This document shows, piece by piece, positions 26,491 to 38,959 of a DNA stretch of 64,000 bases (positions are counted from its first letter, which is position 1; the number at the start of each line of letters is the position of its first letter). The translations under genes were made by a program, and so were the position numbers. Under the pieces are notes generated by a model that made no database searches, was not told the DNA's origin, and was given only the letters and a program-made list of their open reading frames with translations. Origin of the DNA: Vishniacozyma victoriae (lineage: Eukaryota; Basidiomycota; Tremellomycetes; Tremellales; Bulleribasidiaceae); assembly GCA_017654735.1 (NCBI GenBank), contig JADPYG010000002.1, positions 455,335-519,334 on the forward strand, read 5' to 3'.

Positions 26491-29485
26491 ATGGCGCCAA
26501 ATCCAAATCAAATATTCAGAGATCTAGTCGCGTACTTGTCTGCACCGTCTGTCAGGACGGACTATGCGATTGAAGCTCTCAAAGAGTATATCTTGTATCG
26601 GAGAAGTAAAGGGGATTCGTTGTTCGAGGTTTCTATCGGTCTTGCGGAATTAGAAGAACAGGTGAGTAGCTCTTTTCCCAGGCTCACCATTAGCAAGGCC
26701 GGAGAGCTGATGGCCTAGACTCCACCACATACTGCAGTCGCCTTTGATAGAGCAAAAGAAGTCACATATATCCCTAACCCCAGCGACCTCACACCTCCTA
26801 CTGGCGTATACCCTTTGCATAGGTCACAATCGCCAATCACTATCTTGAACCATCTCCTAAGCCAACCGGTTCCCGAATTCTCGCATTCGCTAGAAGTGAT
26901 CTACGAGTACCTCTTGATCCGGGAGAACAAGTTGAAGGAAAAGAAGGCCGGAAAGGGTGGCAAGGGCACCTTGAGCAGGGAAGCGCTAGAGGATATAAGT
27001 GCCCGGTTGACCGAAATTGAACATGGACTGTCGTTTGTCAATGGTCGAAAACTTGAGAAGGAGGAATTGAGTGAGGCAAGGGCCTTGGGAATGACACTGG
27101 TTCTGTCGCTCAGGATGTCTTTCTCATACTTTACACTACCGGAGCTTGCGGCGCAACTCCTGTTGGTGGCTGTTCCCGTTTGTGAAGGACTACTCGTTCA
27201 GCACATTCGCAGAAGGGTTGAGGGAGAAGGGAGGTGGGCAGTAGGGAACGAGCTGGAGCATCTTGAGAGAATGGTAAGTCTTCACTGGAAGTCAGAAGCT
27301 GACGGCCAGACTCTACCACAACGGCCAGCGCTCGCAACAGCTTTTCGCTCGGCAAAAGCTCGAACTTCGCTACCAGAGAAACCTATTTATCAAATCTCTT
27401 TACCCGCGCCAAACAAATCGACCTGTATCAAGCTCATTCAGTCTTTCTCCGGCGAAGGATCATTACCCACCTCGTCATCATCGTATTTCTCCAGAAAGGG
27501 GTTCGCGGGGACAGGCTACGATTCCACCAGTCCAAGGTCACCCACTTCGCCTCTACCTCCCATCGGCAGTCCGGTACAGGTGACATCTCGAGTCGCAGAC
27601 TATGCTCACGAGCTGCTTACCGAATACGCAACTAGGGAGAGGCGGGAGTACATGATCAAGTGTAAATGGGCTAGAAGCGGTCGGGAACAGCTAGGAAAGG
27701 ATATTGGCGAGATGGAGCAGGCTCTCTGTCTCTTGTCAAGACAACAACCTTCGCCGATGGCTCCGGCCTTACTACCGGTCTTCTTGACACTACGTCGAAC
27801 GTTCCTCCTTCCCCCTTCGAACTTACCACCAAAATTGGTCGATGCGTTCATCGAGCAATTGGATCCTCCTGCACACGAAGAACCATTCCGCGAACCTACA
27901 TTACAATCCACCACCAGCTCGCTTTACGTCAATCCTCGACTCGATGATTCTGCTGCTTTCAGGGTATTGGAAGAGCTTATCGTATACGAGACGGATATGC
28001 TCAAGAATGCTCAGCGTGAATTCGAGATTCCCTCCGCTCTGATAGGCCTGATAGATAATATCAAGCTAAGAGTGAGTGCTCGGATATTGTCAATATAGCT
28101 GATTTTAGTTTCCGGATGGATCGTACGATCGCGTCTTTGACCAGGCAAAGATGCTCGCCCTCGCTGGTACTACCCAGACCAATCATCCCATCCCCCGACA
28201 ACCATCCACTCACCGCAGAGCCATCTCCTCTTTCGTCAATCCCCCCGAGGAAAGCGACCCGCCCAAACCTCCGCATCTCAGCCATGCGCGCTCGACCAGT
28301 CTGCCGCACCGCCGGAACACGATCGATTCGATGACAGACACGGATTCAGACGAGAGTTTAGGTATCGAATTGACGGCGGTACGATCCTCGACTACGACGG
28401 ACCGAACGTCCATGCTACCACCTCCTGTGCTCGATCGACCTCCTATCCTACCGCCGTTGTCTTTCGCTACTCCTCCTTCACCCGAGGCCGATGCGCATAC
28501 TACGCCCGAACCTACCCCCAGCAGTGCCGGTGGATGGTGGGACGTAGTCTCAGCAGTACAGACTCATCCACCATCAGCGCCTTGGTCAGACAACTTTCGA
28601 TCAACAAATCGTACTCGCACCACTAGTGGGGGAATCAGTAGTCTCCCTCTTCCACCTGGGGCTGAGCCAGCGACTATCGCTCAACCCCACTCTCCTCAGT
28701 TTTCACATCTAAAGTCTGATGGTACCCCGTCATCATCAAATCCCGGTACACCCTCGAAACGTGTTGTTTCACTCGAGCTCTCGCCTGTTCCTTCACCACC
28801 TGGTATGGATTTCTCGAAACGGCTTAGCGCTGCTACACTCAATGAGCAACTGGGCAATCTGATGATCTCGCCAGAACCATCGTCCTCGAGCGTGAATTTA
28901 CCATCGCTGGCGCCCATTCGGACGGATATGAACCCTCAAAATGGAAGATTGACCACACCCCGCGGCCCTGTTCCCGCACGATATCATTCTGATCAAGGTC
29001 AATCTGGTGGATCCTCTTCTCGAGCTTCTCCCGCTATTCCTGGCTACCAACGATCTCAGACGGACAACACGATTTTAGGTCAAACCCAGAATTCAGGTGC
29101 TGGAGCTATGGCCGACGCCGACTCTGACTCTGATTCCGACATTTCACCATCTCAACCGCAGCCTACTATCCGCCATGTTGGGCCAGGGAGCCAACACCCC
29201 ATGCTCCAAACTATGGCTCGTGCGCCCCCTCCCGCTGCTACTCCTTCCCCCAATCGAGCCTCGCCAATGTCATCAGCAACGAAGCCGAAGTCGAGAAGGT
29301 GGAAATCGGTTTCTGCAGCTATGGGTATTTCGAAGGACAAAGATCGGCATAAGGAGAAGGACAAAGATAAGGAGAATGAGAAGATTATGAAGAATGGGAA
29401 CAAGGCTTGGCCTGAGAATGATCCTGGACGGTGGAATAAGGATATGGTTGCTAATATCATGGGACCACCTGCGGATCGTCGTTGA
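26491..29485 (+). CDS. Large unrecognised protein, helical N half and disordered Ser/Pro C half
   Basis: No family recognised. The N-terminal half (nt 26491-28080) is rich in Leu and charged residues and appears alpha-helical, with two repeated-looking blocks: FRDLVAYLS..AIEALKEYILYRRSKG and ILNHLLSQ..SLEVIYEYLLIREN, each followed by LEE or LTEIEHG. The C-terminal half is disordered, rich in Ser, Pro and Thr, with an SDSDSDSD-type acidic run and a Lys-rich motif KDKDRHKEKDKDKENEK near the end. Introns at about 26662-26718 and 28072-28108. A further candidate intron of exactly 36 nt (27274-27309) is in frame and may or may not be spliced. It could be a cytoskeletal or signalling scaffold; this is not supported further. 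Confidence 0.7.
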
Positions 29486-29821
29486 TTGCTGTATTTGTTT
29501 CTTGTCTCGTCATCTTGTATATCACCCTATTTCTTGAGATCGATTGCATGTGACCTCCACTTGACGTTCGGTCCGATGATCTGCATTCCACGGTTGAATA
29601 GCACGGATCTAGAGTCCAAACTTCAGAGTCTGGATCTGGGGACGGACTTACTCGATTTGGTAATATACTCAATTGCGTATGTAGTTAGTTTGTCACAAAA
29701 GTCAAAAGTAATTCGACGTTATTCATCAACCGTATCTCATAAACACATCCCCATGTCTGTCGCATAATACTATAATACATACCACAACTAGATCAAGACA
29801 ACGATCACAATCGTCAACAAT
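29486..29821. other. Intergenic, terminator and promoter
   Basis: About 335 bp between two plus-strand genes. It should hold the 3' end of the large unknown gene and the promoter of the dioxygenase gene; just before 29822 there is a CA-rich leader. Nothing else is supported. Confidence 0.4.
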
Positions 29822-31580
29822 ATGTCTACCTCTTTCTCAACAAGACCACACGTCCTGGAGGCACCTGTCGCCACTCCCCAAACTCTCCTTGGCGATCAAT
29901 CAAACCTGCCTTTTCCCTCTCCAGCTCTTCCCCCAGGACATTTCCTCTCGCTTCCACCATCTTTCGCTGGACCTTCCGACTCGGCTCCGTCAAGTGGCCA
30001 GACTACATCAGCCCATACTTCCAATGGACTCGCTCCTAATATCGCATCGCTCGCTTCGGCCGATTTCGAGGTAGATGTCCGAACCGGATTTCTACCTGCT
30101 GATCGGAATGTGGAGAGGCTTGGGGGTAGATGGGTTGTTTGGGAAGAAGCTTTGGATGCTGCTCGAGGAGCTGGGCCTGGTGATGGAGTGTTGTTGGGTG
30201 TAAAGAGGGATCGAGAGTTGCTTTGGCGAAAGGGTGTCGAATCGGTATGTCCCGTAGTATCTGAGTTTGAGTAACGCTGATCGGTAGATGCCTGTTCTTG
30301 ATGTCGATGGCTTGAAAACCTCTTTATGCTCACTTCGCCGCGCACATGTCGTCCTTGCATTCCTTACCCACTTTTACGCCCACACGACCGTCGCTCCCAA
30401 CCCAGTCGAGATCCCCGCTTGCCTCGGTATCCCTCTACTGGCAGTGTCGGACTTGCTAGGTCTGCCGCCAGTCCTCACCTACGCCGACACCGTCTTGTAC
30501 AACTTTCACGCCGCCGCTTCATCATCCGCTCTATCGCTTACCGCCAATCCACCCACCTATACACTCGCGTCATTCACCAATACCCGCTCCGAACAGCAAT
30601 TCTACATCATCTCGGCATTGTGCGAGATTGCTGGATCGGAAGCATTACGGCTGATGCGTCGTTCGCTCGATGAGCTTTTCTTGGCGGATCAGACTGCTTT
30701 AAGGCGATTAACGTTATATCTCAAGAAGCTCGCCGTTCAGATCGATCGAATTGGAGACATCACCTTGTCGATCATGAAGGAAGTGGATCCTGAAGAGTTC
30801 TATCACCTCATCAGGCCATGGTTCAAAGGAGGTGATTCCGAGGGACCAGAGAGTTTCGGATGGCTATTCATGGGAGCGGACAATCAGGCTCACGCTGCCG
30901 AGAATGCCAATCGAGGAGAGAGGAAGGGGAGGATGTTCTCGGGACCAAGTGCTGGTCAGAGTAGTCTGATCCATGCGATCGATATCTTCCTCACTGTCGA
31001 CCATTCGCCTACGGAGGATGAGGCCGTGCCGCTACCTCAACAGCCAGTTCCGGCATTACACCTCAACCACCGTCCGATTGCTGTTGAATCTACAGAGCAG
31101 GTCTCTGCCACCACTCCTACTGTTCCCGCTCGTCCGGCTAACAACGAAGCCTCATTCGTTCAACGTATGTTGCAATACATGCCCCTACCCCATCGGACAT
31201 TCCTCCTCCACCTCTCGACCCACCCCACACCACTACGCCCACTCGTCATTGCACATGCGCAATCCCACCCACACCTCGCTGCCGCATACGACTCTGCCCT
31301 TGAAGCCCTCAAGCGATTCAGAGAGAAACACATGCGGGTCGTTAGTATGTTTATCGTTCAACAAGCAAGGCGCAAGCCATCGCCACGGATCCGCAGATTG
31401 CTCGGCGAGGAAGTGGATGAGGATGAAGAGGACGAAGAGGTCGTAGCGAAAGAGGCCGAGAAGGGTGAACTGAGAGGAACCGGCGGGACACCGCTGTTCA
31501 AGTTCCTCAAGAGGTGTAGGGATAATACGACCAAGGCTATGATTGGTACTTCGGCTGGATCGAGTTACGAGCTCGAGTAG
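29822..31580 (+). CDS. BNA2: Indoleamine 2,3-dioxygenase
   Basis: Heme enzyme that opens the indole ring of tryptophan to N-formylkynurenine, the first step toward NAD. Family marks: GFLPADRNVERLGGRW, PVLTYADTVLYNF, FYIISALCEIAG, the FSGPSAGQSSLIHAID loop, and the C-terminal LKRFREKHMRVVSMFIVQQA, whose His is the proximal heme ligand. The near C-terminal GTGGTPLFKFLKRCRDNT matches the conserved GTGGT segment that binds substrate. Two exons with one intron at about 30246-30287. An acidic run (EEVDEDEEDEEVV) is inserted before GTGG. Cytosolic; no signal or presequence seen. Confidence 0.92.
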
Positions 31581-31669
31581 GGTTAACACATTATTTACGT
31601 TGTCAAATAGATTATAGATTGCATTGTCTTGTTTTACGATTGTATGTCTATGAATATTGCATTTTCCGT

Positions 31670-32702
31670 TCACGAGAGAAGCCAAGGTCGATCTGCCCAG
31701 AATGCCTCTTTGATCAGATCCTCATGTAGGACGACCAGCTCGCCCACTGTGCCTTCGTACGGTTTACGTTTCCCTTTCCCCTTTATTTCGACCGGAGCTT
31801 TAGGCTCTCCCTCGCCAGGTGGAGTGGCAGAGACTACAAGAGGATCGACACGGACTATCGTGCTTCCCTTTCGAAATCGAGCGGGTAGGTGACTATAGTT
31901 GATCCCGAATTGCGAGAACAGGAGCTCGTTCTTGGCTTTGGCATCAGTAGCCTACACATTAGCTCACGTACAAGACTGCAAGATCTGTAGCTGACCTGCA
32001 CGGCTTTGTTGGCTTCCTGGGTTGATTTACCGGACTTGACAAGAGCCCAGAAAGCCGTATTCTGAAGATTATTGATATGTGCTACACCGTCAGTATGATC
32101 AGTTGAGGTATGTGACGTACTATCAGCTTGACGCCATGAGAAATAATCCTTGACGTGTTGTGGAGAGGGATAAAGGACTGCTCGACTATCGAAACTTGGT
32201 GGGTATGCCATGGGGAGAGCAGGGAGGTAGGTCGACCAGTAGAAGACGTAGGCGGAAGTGAAGAGGGAGACTATCGATGACTCTATCTTGCTGGTTGGTT
32301 AGCTACGTCAAGGACCTCAGTAAGAATAGTCATACCTGCGCCTTCGATTGTACAAGCTTGAAGCCTGACGTATCAAGAAGCTATCATCAGCTTTTCACCC
32401 ACAGGAAATGGTCTCAAACGCACCTGTACTCGTCGCTCTCGCCGAAAGCCAGCACCACATCCTTGTACTCCGACATCACCGCCATCGCGGCTCGGTCCAT
32501 GAGCTCCAGTGCCCGGACATCATTCGGCTTTTCAAAATTATGGGTATCCGAGAATCTGCCGTCAGTCACGGTAAATTTCAGCTTTGAAATTGGCTCACTT
32601 GTGAAAACCTCGACCGTCGACTCGGACTACAATGAATGTCCCTTGTAGGAGTTGATCAGGCAGCTCGAAATTCCTGACATACTCGAAGCGCGACTTGGCC
32701 AT
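31670..32702 (-). CDS. THG1: tRNA(His) guanylyltransferase
   Basis: Adds the essential extra 5' guanosine (G-1) to tRNA-His. The start at 32702 gives [13 protein letters not shown], as in yeast and human Thg1. The metal-binding Asp of the palm-like domain is in [14 protein letters not shown], and the second metal site in [30 protein letters not shown] and the Thg1 C-terminal domain follow, ending ADRPWLLS. Five or more exons with short introns near 32555-32610, 32340-32410, 32270-32330, 32080-32120 and 31950-32000. Shares a 154-bp divergent promoter with the mitoribosomal gene. Confidence 0.9.
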
Positions 32703-32856
32703 GTCGGCCACATTTATTGATTTATGGTAGGGAGGTGATGGAAAGTCATTCCAGGTAACATCGAGTTTCCCACGGTACGTTGTCTGCTCAAAAGTTGGTT
32801 GAATCGTATTCAACTTACATAGACCTCTTGCAACAACCTTTAAGCGAATCATCGGC

Positions 32857-33351
32857 ATGCGTCTCACCATCCCCACCTCTGCCCTACGTGGTGCTCGACT
32901 ACCCATCGTCACGCCAACACTCTCTCGCCCGGCATCATCGTCATCAACATGGCCATCACGTACACATCTAAAGAAACCACCTACGATCCCAGCACCTGTT
33001 CCCGCAATCTATGCTCAGACCGTCGTCCTATCTGATGGATCAACATTCACAGCACATACTACCGCACCCACACCTTCTATCATCCGTTTAACTCGGGACG
33101 TCACAAATAACCCTCTATGGGCACCTGGAACAGATAGACGAGGATTAGCAGATGGAGCCGAGGATGGACGAGTTGGAAGGTTCAGGAGAAGATTCGAGGG
33201 AGCATCAACGGGCGGAGAACAGGAGGAAGGAGCTACATCGACTAAGGAGTTTGGAGAAGGTGACTTTGATTGGATGGGAGAGGGAGCCAAGGAGGAGAAG
33301 CTGGTTGTCAAGGAGGTTCCATCGGGCAAGGGCAAGGGTGGAAAGAGGTAG
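32857..33351 (+). CDS. MRPL36: Mitochondrial large-subunit ribosomal protein bL31m
   Basis: Component of the mitochondrial 54S subunit. The N terminus is a basic Ser/Thr/Arg presequence ([16 protein letters not shown]). The core is [18 protein letters not shown] followed by [13 protein letters not shown], typical of fungal bL31m. The C-terminal tail is lysine- and glycine-rich. A single exon of 164 codons, rare in this window. Its start is 154 bp from the THG1 start on the other strand. Confidence 0.85.
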   Translation: MRLTIPTSALRGARLPIVTPTLSRPASSSSTWPSRTHLKKPPTIPAPVPAIYAQTVVLSDGSTFTAHTTAPTPSIIRLTRDVTNNPLWAPGTDRRGLADGAEDGRVGRFRRRFEGASTGGEQEEGATSTKEFGEGDFDWMGEGAKEEKLVVKEVPSGKGKGGKR

Positions 33352-33785
33352 CGGTTGTATCTTTTGCATGGTCAGTGTATTTGCTGTGACTGTTTACAGG
33401 TGGTGTCATAGGATAGGATTGAGTTTAACGACACACTGCAAGGCTGGGTTGAATGAACCAGGCGATGCTACTAGTACATATGCCCTGACTACATTCCTGA
33501 CCCAAAGGACCCCCTTCTGTCCCTCGCCTCTTCCCCTTTTTCCTTTACTTGCTTCTCTTAGTCTAACTAATCCGATCTGAACGCACAGACCACCCACTCC
33601 ACTTTGTCATCATCTCGTCAATCCCTCTTCCTCATCTCATTACTTATACTTATCCTTTACCTTTCATTCAACACACATCAATATCACCCTGTAACACGTT
33701 TACATTCAATCCAATCATCACTCCTACCTTCTAAAGCAATCAATCAACCCTTTATCCCCCCGCGACACCTCAACACGTGCCCGGG
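33352..33785. other. Intergenic, promoter of kinase gene
   Basis: About 430 bp. The second half is very pyrimidine-rich (for example ttcctcatctcattacttatac) and looks like a long 5' leader for the kinase gene. No RNA gene or further ORF is supported. Confidence 0.4.
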
Positions 33786-36700
33786 ATGAACACGCCACCC
33801 ATCACCGAGCCGCCGGCAGATCCTCCACCCTCCGCACCCGCGAGTGCCGACTTTGGTCCAAAGAAACGTTCACGCTCCTTTGGTGGTCTCAAACCATTGA
33901 TGAGCCGAAACAGCGATGGCAATAAATCAGACTCTGGATCGATCACTGGAACCGGATCAGGAGGAGGGAAGGTCAAAGGATTCTTTGCCAACCTTACCAA
34001 GAAGAAGAACTCGGACAACTCTTTATCTACTGGCAAAGCTGCCACTTCGTCTAGTGTCGATGAGGAGCCACCTGAGGTACCGGACAAGATCCCCGAGTCG
34101 CCTGTCAACGATCCATACCACTCTCCCAGACACAAGGCGGATCCGAAGCTCCCTACCATCCCACAGAGCCAACCTGGTTCCGTGATCATGACGAAATCGA
34201 CATCCTCCCGAACCGAAAATGGCAAGGGAACTCTGACGACCACTGATCCATTCCGACTAGCAGTCACAGAAGCCGAGGCCGTCATCGATAAACTCCAAAG
34301 CGCGTACACGGTTTTGTCCTCGCTCGCTCAAATAGCTTCAGTAGCACAAGAGCTCCTTCCTGGAGTCGGAGCGGCAGTTGGGATCGTCGCAAACATGCTC
34401 AAGTCGGCAAAGATGGTGGCCGTCAACAAAGTCGCCGCCCTACGACTCGTGAGTGAACTGATGTTATCGGGCTGACGATAGGTTGAAAGATGTGCTACCA
34501 TCCTCCTCGCTGTACAGCAGTCCATGATAGATAGTAAAGGTCAAGTGACACCAGCGATGAGGATAAATATCGAAAGACTCCTACTGTAAGCTGCTTTAAA
34601 TCCGGCTTTCTACGCAGCTGACAGGTAGCAACCTGCACGGCATCGCCCAGCTATTGTCGCGACTCACCACCAAGCCGTTCTTTGAACAGTATTTCAAGGC
34701 AGACGAGTACGCCCGACAGATTGTGAAAGCTGGAGAGGATCTTTCGGATTTTGTGCAGATCTTCGAGGTATACTCCTCTTAGATTTCAAAGTTCATACTG
34801 ACGGGTAGCTGCAAACACAGATTGATGTCGCTGCGTGGAGACAACAGATGGTTGCGGACAGGGAGAAGGATGTACAGCTCCTCACCCATAAGCTTGAGGG
34901 TATAATGGACAGAGGAGGTGATATCATACACATCATGGAAATTCAGCGTGAGTCACCATCCTAGATGTGACTAATGAGCAGGGGAGCAACAACAAGAAGC
35001 GATTGCTGCTTTACAGAGACGAGTCGACCAGATAGCTACTATGCAAATCGAAGAAATCGACCGACATCATCCTTCCACCTTTGTCGCTGGAGACGTACCG
35101 TCATCAATCAACGACCAATCTCTCCCACAAGGTGGCTCGGGAAGTGAAGGCAAGACTGGACTAGGTCTGGACATATCCAGTCTCGATCTTTCAGGGTTTG
35201 GGGAACGATCTGTCAGTCCAGTAGCGGAAGTCCCGGGTCCTCGAGTACCAAGCTCGGACAAGCGCTTCAGTGCAGGCAACCGGGCTTTCGAGGAACAGGC
35301 TCTAGCGGTACGTAATCTCTTTGTGAAGGTTGCGATATCATGGCTGATTAACAGGCGTTACGCCGTATCAGCGGTGATACCGAAGCCGCTTGCCCTGATG
35401 TAGGTGGTATGAGTCACACCAAATACTGACATATAGTGGGTTATTACTTTCCTCGAGGTCTCACGAGAGGAACGAATCAAGTAAGTCTGTCCCAAAAGTC
35501 GATGTTGACAGTAGGACTGGATTCTTCTCCGAAGTATGGCGAGGAAGCTGGCAAGGTATCCCTGTCGCTATCAAGCAGCTCGACCCTACCGCCGATAAGA
35601 AGGTGAGGTAGAAGTCTTCATCTGAGTTCAACCTGATGATAGCTCTTCATCAAAGAGGTGGATGTCTGGAGACGACTGCGAAGCCCCTTCATCTTGCCCT
35701 TCTACGGGGCATCCAGTGCGACGGGTCCACCACCTTGGATGCTGATCTCTCCGTACAGTCAGTCGTCTCGTTTACTCGTGTATCACGATGCTGAAAGACA
35801 GTGCGGAATGGAAACATTGTCGATTACCTCCAGACTCCATCTGGCAAGAGAGCCGAAAAGATCGCTCTGGTACACCAAATGGCTCTTGGGATGGAATATC
35901 TTCACTCGCGAGATATCATTCATGGTGACTTCAAGGTAGATACTATCACCGCATGACAGAGAAGTCAGCTTATCTCCAGGCGACTAATGTGCTCGTCAAC
36001 GATGTCGGCAATATCAATATCTGCGATTTTGGCCTATCGCAATTGAAGCTCGACATGAAACGAAAGTCAAAAGACTCAGGTGATTTTGCAGGCAAGGGTA
36101 CCATGCGATGGCTATCGCCGGAGAGGATGCAAGGCGGGCAGTTGACATGGAAATGTGATGTCTACAGTTTTGGGATGGTCATCTATGAGGTGAGCTCAAT
36201 CGCCCCTTTTCATGCTGACCTGCAGGTCTACACCGAAGGGTCAATCCCACTCGATCACGTTGACGATGCAAAGTTCCGAAAAGATATCATGCGTCAGTCA
36301 TCAATTTTTTGCGAGACGGATCACAGCTGATTACCAGGAGGTACTCGACCATCTCGACCTGGTATGATGCCAAAGAAGCTTTGGGAGCTTACTGCGCGAT
36401 GTTGGGCTCAAGATCCCAAACTTCGACCAAACTTCTCTACAATCAGCAAAGAGATTGAACACATGTATACTCCTGGATCTATCTTGCGCAAGGATACTGC
36501 TCATACCGGTATGTCCCATATATAGATCAGTGCTGATGACAGCTTCCACCGACTCGAGCGAGAATGATACGGTCTGGGCCACTGCGAGCGAGGGCAGCTC
36601 AGAACAGGACCAGCAGTACGTCAGACGCCACATACTGTACAATGAGCTACAGCTGACATCTCTCTTAGAGTCATATCACCAGTACCAAACATTCGTAGGC

Positions 36701-37776
36701 TTCCCGAGTCGTCGACATCTTCTTCAGCCTCTTCACTCAGGTCGATCCCGGATTATCTCGAAGATGAGCCTAGTAACGAATCTGATCGAGCTGAGAAGTT
36801 CTACCGACACTACCTTGCTCATGAATTCGACGATCGTCTATCGGTAGCTTTGTGGTTCCCTACGCCTGTGGCTCTGGGAGCAGTCGGCTATATTCGACAT
36901 GGTCAATTCATCAAGCTCCTCGATAGTCATGAACCGCCCGTGATCGCCGGCGAGATGCCTCCGATGCCATACATGGACGAGTTCAGCTCTTTGCAAGTGG
37001 CATCAATGCCCATCAATGTGAGAAGTGGTTTGGAGAAGAACTTGGATCGATTTGTGGCTTGGACGAAGTTCGTCAAGTCGAGCGGAGAGACTGCTCAGTG
37101 AGTCAAATTTTCCGATCGGAACTGATAACAGGAAACCAATTGCTCGACACCTCGACTTTCCTTTGAAGCCTGGGAGGAAACAGGCTGCTCTTGTCATCGA
37201 AGAAGCCCAGTTTGAGATTTACAAGTCATTCGATGAGGCCAGGTGCTATCTTATGGCCAATATTGACTGGATCATGAAGCACTACGGTGATCGACATCAA
37301 GTCAAGCGAGAGGACGTCATGATTGTGAGTCCCGCCTATGTCCATTAGCTGATGCTAGATCGTCGGCGCCTTGTCTGCACAACACTATGCCATGGTCGTC
37401 TCGGAGTTCTCACCTCGAACCACTCTCAAATTCAACGTACACACCGAGTGGGCCCGTGGGCCCGGTCAACCATGGGGTACATGGAGTTTCGTCAAGCAAG
37501 CCGGGATGTCTAGCCCTCAGGTCGGATCCTCGAGACAATTCTCCTCTGTGACCAATTCTCCCGTCAGTCCGAAGCTGTCTGTGATGGGTCCCCTGCCTCG
37601 ACCTGATGTCGAGGATCGTCAGGTCCACTACACCTGCAAAGTCTCGAACGTATCCGCTTCTCCACGGTCAGTCTTGAAGTAGACGATTTGACGATGAGCT
37701 GATGATTAGTGACGCTGTTCTTCTCGCAAAGCTTCGTATCGCTCCTGGTGAATCAGATCCGACTTTGTACCCCTAG
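33786..37776 (+). CDS. MLKL-like four-helix domain plus TKL protein kinase plus C-terminal unnamed domain
   Basis: At least ten exons join in frame. After a disordered Ser/Pro N terminus of about 150 residues comes a helical region (nt 34250-34640: SSLAQIASVAQELLPGVGAA, then KVAALRLVERCATILLAVQ) that resembles the N-terminal four-helix bundle of MLKL, found in basidiomycete signalling proteins. A second helical block and Ser-rich linker lead to a TKL kinase (nt 35440-36470): ERINRTGFFSEVWRG, VAIKQL with the ATP-binding Lys, IIHGDFKATNVLV, ICDFGLSQ, GTMRWLSPERM and CDVYSFGMVIYE. HGD replaces HRD and the first loop glycine is Arg, but catalytic Asp and DFG are kept. A C-terminal domain (nt 36780-37776) starts LWFPTPVALGAVGYI and contains GQPWGTWSF; I know no name for it. 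The ATG is at 33786. Likely a signalling or cell-fate kinase; function is inference. Confidence 0.8.
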
Positions 37777-37880
37777 GTCGAAGACTGCGAGACGAGTAGG
37801 ATAATAGGATAATATTGATAGAGCTCAGAAACACGATCGAGCTTGATTGGGTAATGCATCTATACATCATCTCGATCTGA

Positions 37881-38797
37881 TTATGCCTTGGTTGCCTCCG
37901 AGCTCGATGGCTCGCTCTTCGATATCCATTCCGCTGGGAATCCTCGTACTCCTCCAATAATCTCATGACGCTTTGACAAAGCTTCCGTCTTCCTCCAAGC
38001 TCCTCCACTGGACTTTGAACGCCTCTTGGCCTGCCGAGCTAGGAGGTGTCGCGTGTCGATGGGCGTGGATGCTGACAATGGCGATTTGGGATCCTGTTGA
38101 TCAGCTGAAATCCCAGATCTGGCTGGGAGACTCACGTTTGCAGCCTCGACTAGCTTCTCGAGCATACTGCCAACATTCCACCTGTTTGTCCTTGCATCCG
38201 GGAAACGCTCTTCAGAGATCTTGATCCATCCATCCTTGCTACTTTCACTCTTCTCCTCTCCTTCAGAAAGTGCCTCAAATTCATTCCGTCCAGGATATCC
38301 AGGTGTCCATCTAGGTCCAGCGATGACTTTCATCCTCTGAGTCGCATCGGCCCCCTTTAGCGGTAAAGAAGAGATGGGCGCGATCAAGACTGATTTTCGC
38401 TGAGTTGGGGATGTAGGGTAGGATAGATCGATTGAAGATCGTATACGGATTGACTGCTTGGATGTGGGTGGTTTGAATTGTTTTGCTTGAGCTAATTGTC
38501 AGATGGCACACTGTCACGGAAGACGGAAGGGAGTAGCTCACCTTGCAAGATAGGTCTATCAACCTCTAGCTTTCTGAATAATTCCTGGACCTCTCGGATC
38601 TTTTCTAGTCGTAGCCATCCGAGCGATGAGGGATCATCAAATTTATAAACGTCAAGTTCTCGGATATCGAGACTTGTAGCGAAATCATCTGCTTGTCGGG
38701 GTTTACGGGATGGACCAGGAGCTGCGTTCCGGGTGCTAGTGGAGAAGCATCTTGCTGCTCGTGATGTGCGGGCCAATGGGCCAAGAATCTTGTCCAT
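37881..38797 (-). CDS. Mitochondrial small-subunit ribosomal protein mS35
   Basis: Component of the mitochondrial 37S subunit (MRP-S28 family, yeast Rsm24/S24 group). The N terminus is a mitochondrial presequence (MDKILGPLARTSRAARCFST). Core sequence includes SSLGWLRLEKIREVQELFRK, then after the intron QSIRIRSSINL, IAGPRWTPG, WIKISEERFPDARTNRW and LEKLVEAAN. The segment ISEERFPDARTNRW is the family's FP-x2-x2-N motif. Three exons, with introns at about 38490-38540 and 38105-38130. Lies tail to tail with the kinase gene, about 100 bp apart. Confidence 0.8.
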
Positions 38798-38959
38798 GGT
38801 GATAGAGATGAGGAGTTGTGGTTGGTGACTTCTTTCAAACGGTGATGAAAGACATTTCGAATTTCGGCCGCGCGCCTATCTCTGGTACACAACCTTGTAT
38901 GCAAAATCAAGTACAAGTATAATAGTGCTATGCATGTATTGTCATGATGCTGGTGCTTC

